Positions 60,629 to 64,000 of a stretch of DNA of 64,000 nucleotides are shown in pieces. The translations under genes were made by a program, and so were the position numbers. The notes beneath the pieces are model-generated. The model saw nothing but the letters and a program-made list of their open reading frames with translations, did not search any database and was not told the DNA's origin. The stretch is from the NCBI RefSeq assembly GCF_028473745.1, contig NZ_CP101137.1, forward strand, positions 4,898,001 to 4,962,000, given 5' to 3'. Every line of letters begins with the position of its first letter. Position 1 is the stretch's first letter. The DNA comes from Streptomyces sp. M92. GTDB taxonomy: Bacteria > Actinomycetota > Actinomycetes > Streptomycetales > Streptomycetaceae.

Positions 60629-60660
60629 GAGGGGGTGACCGTCTCGACGGTCACCCCCTC
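60629..60660 (+). terminator. Terminator after the cupin gene
   Basis: Perfect 15-bp inverted repeat (GAGGGGGTGACCGTC / GACGGTCACCCCCTC) with a two-base centre, 15 bases after the cupin stop. Confidence 0.72.
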
Positions 60661-61495
60661 CTCGACGTGTCGCGCACGCGGAAGAGGCCACCGCCCCGAC
60701 CGCCGGCGTACGCGGCACCCGCCGGGCGGCCCCCAGGCTCGTCCCCGGCGTCACCGCCGCCGGCACCGCGACCATCGCGAGCCACACGGTGAGGAACCGC
60801 TCCGGCAGCAGCGCGTCGGTCCGCACGACCGTGAACGGCACGACCCCGGCCGGCACGACCACGTCCTGCGCGGCCCCGGCCGGCGCGGCCACCGTGCCGA
60901 AGAACACCGTCGGCTCGTCCGTGAAGACCACCCGGGGTTCGGTCACCGGCGCGCGGGCGATCGCCACCCTCCCCCAGTGCCTTGACGGCCTGGGGCACCC
61001 CCAGCCGCTGCCCTCCAAAGAACTGGCCGGGCCGGTGCCCGAGCCGGTCCCCGAGACCGACCGCGGCCAGGACCTCCCGCGCCCGCTTCCGGTCGACGCG
61101 GCGCCCGGCCGGCTTCAGCGGCAGCACCGTGTTCTGCGCGACGGTGAGCGTCTCCAGCAGGTTGTACTGCTGGAACACGAACCCGACCCGGCCGCGCCGG
61201 AACCTGGTCAGCTCCGCCTCGGTGCCGCCCGTCAGCTCCGTGCCGTCCACCCACACGATGCCGCTGTCCGACCGGTCGAGACCCGCCGCGCACTGCGGCA
61301 ACGTGGACTTGCCCGAACCGGACGGCCCCATCACCGCGGTGAAGGTGCCACGCCCCAGGCCCAGCGTCACCTCGTCCAGCGCGGTCACCTCGTTCTCGGC
61401 GGTGCCGTAGGTCCTGGTGACCTTGACGAGGCGGAGGCCTCGGGGGCGGGGCCCGGGTCGTGGTTGCCTGGTGCGCCGGTGCGGAACATCGTCAT
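60651..61495 (-). pseudogene. Decayed ABC transporter (MacB/LolD-type ATPase plus permease fragment)
   Basis: From ATG 61495 the N-terminus MTMFRTGAPGNHDPG is in one frame, then VKVTRTYGTAENEVTALDEV onward is in another. Walker A (GPSGSGKSTL), the Q-loop (GFVFQQYNLLETLTV) and PGQFFGG follow. Before the signature a short palindromic repeat interrupts the frame (60964-61002); RVAIARAPVTEPRVVFTDEPT then continues in a third frame. After DEPT the ATPase is lost and a permease-like tail (LLPERFLTVWLAMVAVPAAV) is fused. At least two frameshifts, an insertion and a deletion make it non-functional. Confidence 0.8.
60964..61002. repeat. Dispersed palindromic repeat inside the ABC pseudogene
   Basis: CCCCAGTGCCTTGACGGCCT followed by GGGGCACCCCCAG matches, with small changes, the unit at about 35722-35761. 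On the minus strand it interrupts the ABC signature region of the ATPase remnant. Confidence 0.65.
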
Positions 61496-61607
61496 CACCT
61501 TCCGTGCGGCACGCCCTGTGCGGTGCCCCGCCGACGACGCTACGGAGCGCGGACCCGCGGCACACCGGGCGCGGAGCCCGTATCGGGAGGTGCACTCAGT
61601 GACACCT

Positions 61608-62240
61608 TCACCCCTCCACCAGCACCACCTCCAGCGTGCGCGGACCGTGCACCCCCTCGACCCGGTCCAGCTCGATGTCACTGGTGGCCGACGGACCGGA
61701 GATCCAGGTCAACGGGCGTGCGGGGTCGAGGCGTTCGAGGGCCTGGGGCACCGACGACACCACCTGGTCCGGCACCCGTACGACGCAGACGTGGTGGTCG
61801 GGGACGAGGGTGATGCGGCGGCGGCCCTGGTCCGGGGAGCCGTCCAGGACGATGGTGCCGGTCTCGGCGACGGCGACCGCGCAGCCCGTGACCACACTGT
61901 CGACCCGGTCGAGGTCCTGCGGGGTGTTCGCCGCGCGGTCGTGGACGCGGGTCGCGTCGACCGCCTCGAGCCAGTACACGGGCAGCTCCGGCGGAACCAC
62001 CACGCTCCGCGAGCCGTGCGCCGCCAGGAGCCGCATCAGCAGCTCGGGCAACTGCTCGTCCGTGCAGCGGTGCACGATCGCCCGGTAGTCCGCCAGGTTC
62101 TCGGCGAGCAGTCGCACCGTCTCGGCGGTGCTCCGCCGCCCGTGCTCGCGCAGATAGTCCCGCGCGATCGGCGCCTCGTCGGCCGGCACGTCCGCCAGGG
62201 CGCGCCGTACCCGGCCCAGAATCCGTTCCCTGCTGCTCAC
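61608..62240 (-). CDS. lutC: Lactate utilization protein C (LUD domain)
   Basis: 210 aa LutC/YkgG subunit of the iron-sulfur L-lactate dehydrogenase complex. N-terminus SSRERILGRVRRAL. The core LUD blocks are AVAVAETGTIVLDGSPDQGR, ITLVPDHHVCVV and ISGPSATSDIELDRVEGVHG, the last being the family signature, here complete. The GTG start overlaps the lutB stop (GTGA). It is the last gene of lutABC. Confidence 0.93.
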   Translation of the reverse strand: MSSRERILGRVRRALADVPADEAPIARDYLREHGRRSTAETVRLLAENLADYRAIVHRCTDEQLPELLMRLLAAHGSRSVVVPPELPVYWLEAVDATRVHDRAANTPQDLDRVDSVVTGCAVAVAETGTIVLDGSPDQGRRRITLVPDHHVCVVRVPDQVVSSVPQALERLDPARPLTWISGPSATSDIELDRVEGVHGPRTLEVVLVEG

Positions 62241-63715
62241 TTCGCCCCGTCCTTCCCACCGCGCGTGCGCTGCCACCAGTCGCGGAACGGCTCCGCGGGC
62301 ACCCGGGGGAGATCGCGGGTGCCGCTCCAGGCCCGGCCGGGCCCGGGGAGCGTCCGCGGGTGCAGCCGGCGGGTCCGCGACGCCAGCCGCTGGCCGGTCC
62401 GCAGCGCGCCCGGGTGCGCGAGCGCCCACTGCGCCGCCCGCATCGCCGCCCGCTCGGCCGCGTGCCCCCTGGCCGGTTTCAGGACGACCCGGTTGCCCCG
62501 CCGGACGGCCGGACCGCCCTGCACCACCCGCTCCCGCAGGTGCACCAGCACCTCGGGGATGTCGATGGCCACCGGGCACACCTCGTAGCAGGCGCCGCAC
62601 AGCGACGACGCGTACGGCAGGGACGCGTCGATCTCGCTGCCCGTGCCGCGCAGTTGCGGGCTGAGGATCGCGCCGATCGGGCCCGGGTACACCGAGCCGT
62701 AGGCGTGGCCGCCGGCCCGCTCGTACACCGGGCAGACGTTCAGGCAGGCCGAGCAGCGGATGCAGCGCAGCGCCTGGCGGCCGACCTCGTCGGCGAGGGT
62801 GTCGGTGCGGCCGTTGTCCAGCAGGACCAGGTGGAAGGTGCGCGGGCCGTCCTCGTCGGTGGTGCCGGTCCACATGGACGTGTACGGGTTCATGCGCTCG
62901 GCGGTGGAGGAGCGGGGGAGTGTCTGGAGGAAGACCTCCAGGTCCTGCCAGCTCGGCACGATCTTCTCGATGCCGACGACCGAGATCAGCGTCTCGGGCA
63001 GGGTGAGGCACATCCGTCCGTTGCCCTCGGACTCCACGACGACGAGCGTGCCGGTCTCGGCGACGACGAAGTTCGCGCCGGAGATGCCGACCTTGGCCCG
63101 CAGGAACTTCTCCCGCAGGTGAAGCCGGGCCGCCTCCGCGAGTTCGGCGGGCGTGTCCGTCAGGCCCTGAGGTGCGGGGCGTCCCCACTCGCTCATCTCG
63201 GAGCGGAAGATGTCCCGGATCTCCCCGCGGTTGCGGTGGATCGCCGGGACCAGGATGTGCGAGGGCCGGTCCTTGCCCAACTGCACGATCAGCTCGGCGA
63301 GATCCGTCTCGTAGGCGTGGATGCCCAGCGCCTCCAGAGCCTCGTTGAGACCGATCTCCTGCGTCGCCATCGACTTGACCTTGACCACCTCCCGCTCGCC
63401 GGTCTCCTCGACCAGCCGGGCGACGATCGCGTTGGCCTCGTCCGCGTCGGCGGCCCAGTGCACGGTCCCGCCGGCCGCCGTGACCGCCTCCTCCACCCGC
63501 ACCAGGTACCGGTCGAGGTGGCGCAGCGTGTGGTCCTTGATGCGCCGGCCTGCCTCGCGCAGCTCCGCCCAGTCGTCCAGCTCCGCGACCGCGCGGGCCC
63601 GCTTGTCCCGGATGGTGTGGGTGGCGTGGCGCAGGTTGCCGCGCAGGGTGGTGTCGCGCACCGCCGTACGCGCGGCCTCCGGGAAGGCCGGCATCCCCAG
63701 ATACGTGCCGCTCAT
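62237..63715 (-). CDS. lutB: Lactate utilization protein B (Fe-S, LUD domain)
   Basis: 492 aa. The LUD domain occupies about 60-300 (VKVKSMATQEIGLNEALEAL, GANFVVAETGTLVVVESEGN). The ferredoxin-like part has CIRCSACLNVCPVYERAGGH and CGACYEVCPVAIDIPEVL, eight cysteines for two [4Fe-4S] clusters. The C-terminal DUF3390-type extension is present. The ATG overlaps the lutA stop. It works with LutA and LutC to oxidise L-lactate to pyruvate on the cytoplasmic side. Confidence 0.94.
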   Translation of the reverse strand: MSGTYLGMPAFPEAARTAVRDTTLRGNLRHATHTIRDKRARAVAELDDWAELREAGRRIKDHTLRHLDRYLVRVEEAVTAAGGTVHWAADADEANAIVARLVEETGEREVVKVKSMATQEIGLNEALEALGIHAYETDLAELIVQLGKDRPSHILVPAIHRNRGEIRDIFRSEMSEWGRPAPQGLTDTPAELAEAARLHLREKFLRAKVGISGANFVVAETGTLVVVESEGNGRMCLTLPETLISVVGIEKIVPSWQDLEVFLQTLPRSSTAERMNPYTSMWTGTTDEDGPRTFHLVLLDNGRTDTLADEVGRQALRCIRCSACLNVCPVYERAGGHAYGSVYPGPIGAILSPQLRGTGSEIDASLPYASSLCGACYEVCPVAIDIPEVLVHLRERVVQGGPAVRRGNRVVLKPARGHAAERAAMRAAQWALAHPGALRTGQRLASRTRRLHPRTLPGPGRAWSGTRDLPRVPAEPFRDWWQRTRGGKDGAK

Positions 63716-64000
63716 ACGGCCACCGCCTCCTCGGTGCTCGCCAGGATCTCGGCGATGTGCACCGGCCGCATGCCCGTGCGCAGCCGCGTCATCGTGCCGC
63801 CGATGTGCATCAGGCAGGAGTTGTCGGCCGCGCACAGCACCTCCGCGCCCGTCGACTCGGCGTTGCGCACCTTGTCGGCGCCCATCGCCGCCGACACGTC
63901 CGCGTTCTTCACGGCGAAGGTGCCGCCGAAGCCGCAGCACTCCTCCGCGCCCGGCAACTCGACCAGCTCCAGCCCCTCCACCGCCTCCAGCAGCCGCCGC
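63712..64000 (-). CDS. lutA: Lactate utilization protein A (Fe-S oxidoreductase), C-terminal part
   Basis: Only the last roughly 95 residues are inside the window; the gene runs off the right edge. The second CCG domain is visible: EECCGFGGTFAVKNADVSAA and later ADNSCLMHIGG, the cysteine pattern of LutA/GlpC-type heterodisulfide-reductase domains. It overlaps the lutB start, confirming the lutABC order. Confidence 0.92.
   Translation of the reverse strand, partial: RRLLEAVEGLELVELPGAEECCGFGGTFAVKNADVSAAMGADKVRNAESTGAEVLCAADNSCLMHIGGTMTRLRTGMRPVHIAEILASTEEAVAV

Overview
The window comes from a high-GC actinomycete, almost certainly Streptomyces. Coding is dense and strongly G/C-biased at third codon positions, many starts are GTG with AGGAGG-type ribosome sites, and several genes appear leaderless. 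Marker genes agree: a complete egtABCD ergothioneine cluster, an HrdC-type principal sigma factor homologue, a SARP regulator, a streptogrisin-type protease, a Tat-exported PhoD, DUF6343 and several orphan regulators. The gene order recalls, from memory only, the sdh to egt to hrdC to trxC stretch of the left arm of the S. coelicolor chromosome.

Left part (1-31 kb). A truncated sdhCAB succinate dehydrogenase operon is followed by a coupled olsB-olsA-like ornithine-lipid pair, a PRC-barrel/DUF2382 stress protein, a UvrA-like ATPase, a luciferase-type oxidoreductase, a HAD phosphatase and a dodecin. An orphan sugar-binding lipoprotein has a DasR-like operator inside its promoter. Ergothioneine genes egtA-B-C-D follow, all overlapping, with a divergent PARG-like macro-domain gene. 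After small enzymes and transporters comes a SARP gene preceded by 11-bp-spaced heptamer repeats. Next is an apparent sigma-B-type operon (PPC protein, CBS protein, DUF6343 membrane protein, HrdC) in which the CBS gene is broken by a palindromic mini-element. A pyruvyl-transferase/FAD-oxidoreductase pair and TerC close this part.

Middle part (31-49 kb). This is a patchwork of redox genes and regulators: an FMN reductase/TetR pair with two operators, LacI, thioredoxin, an FAD disulfide oxidoreductase, peptide deformylase, a PepSY membrane protein with a Crp-type site, a decayed DUF523 gene, small stress-type proteins, a MarR-MMPL efflux module with a heptanucleotide repeat in the leader, an MscS channel, a methyltransferase, an M20 peptidase and a PLP decarboxylase-family enzyme.

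Right part (49-64 kb). The most interesting segment is 49,255-53,112: a 61-residue peptide gene, then four genes joined by a short gap and start/stop overlaps. They encode a 235-aa unknown protein, two paralogous helical proteins and a serine hydrolase. A perfect 15-bp stem with a UUCG loop lies just after the peptide gene. It looks like an undescribed peptide-maturation (RiPP-like) or peptide-signalling operon. After it come a secreted protease with a chitin-binding tail, PhoD, a methyltransferase with a probable frameshift, a GntR/ABC (ytr-type) operon, a cupin, a decayed ABC transporter disrupted by a dispersed repeat, and the lutABC lactate-utilisation operon, cut by the window end.
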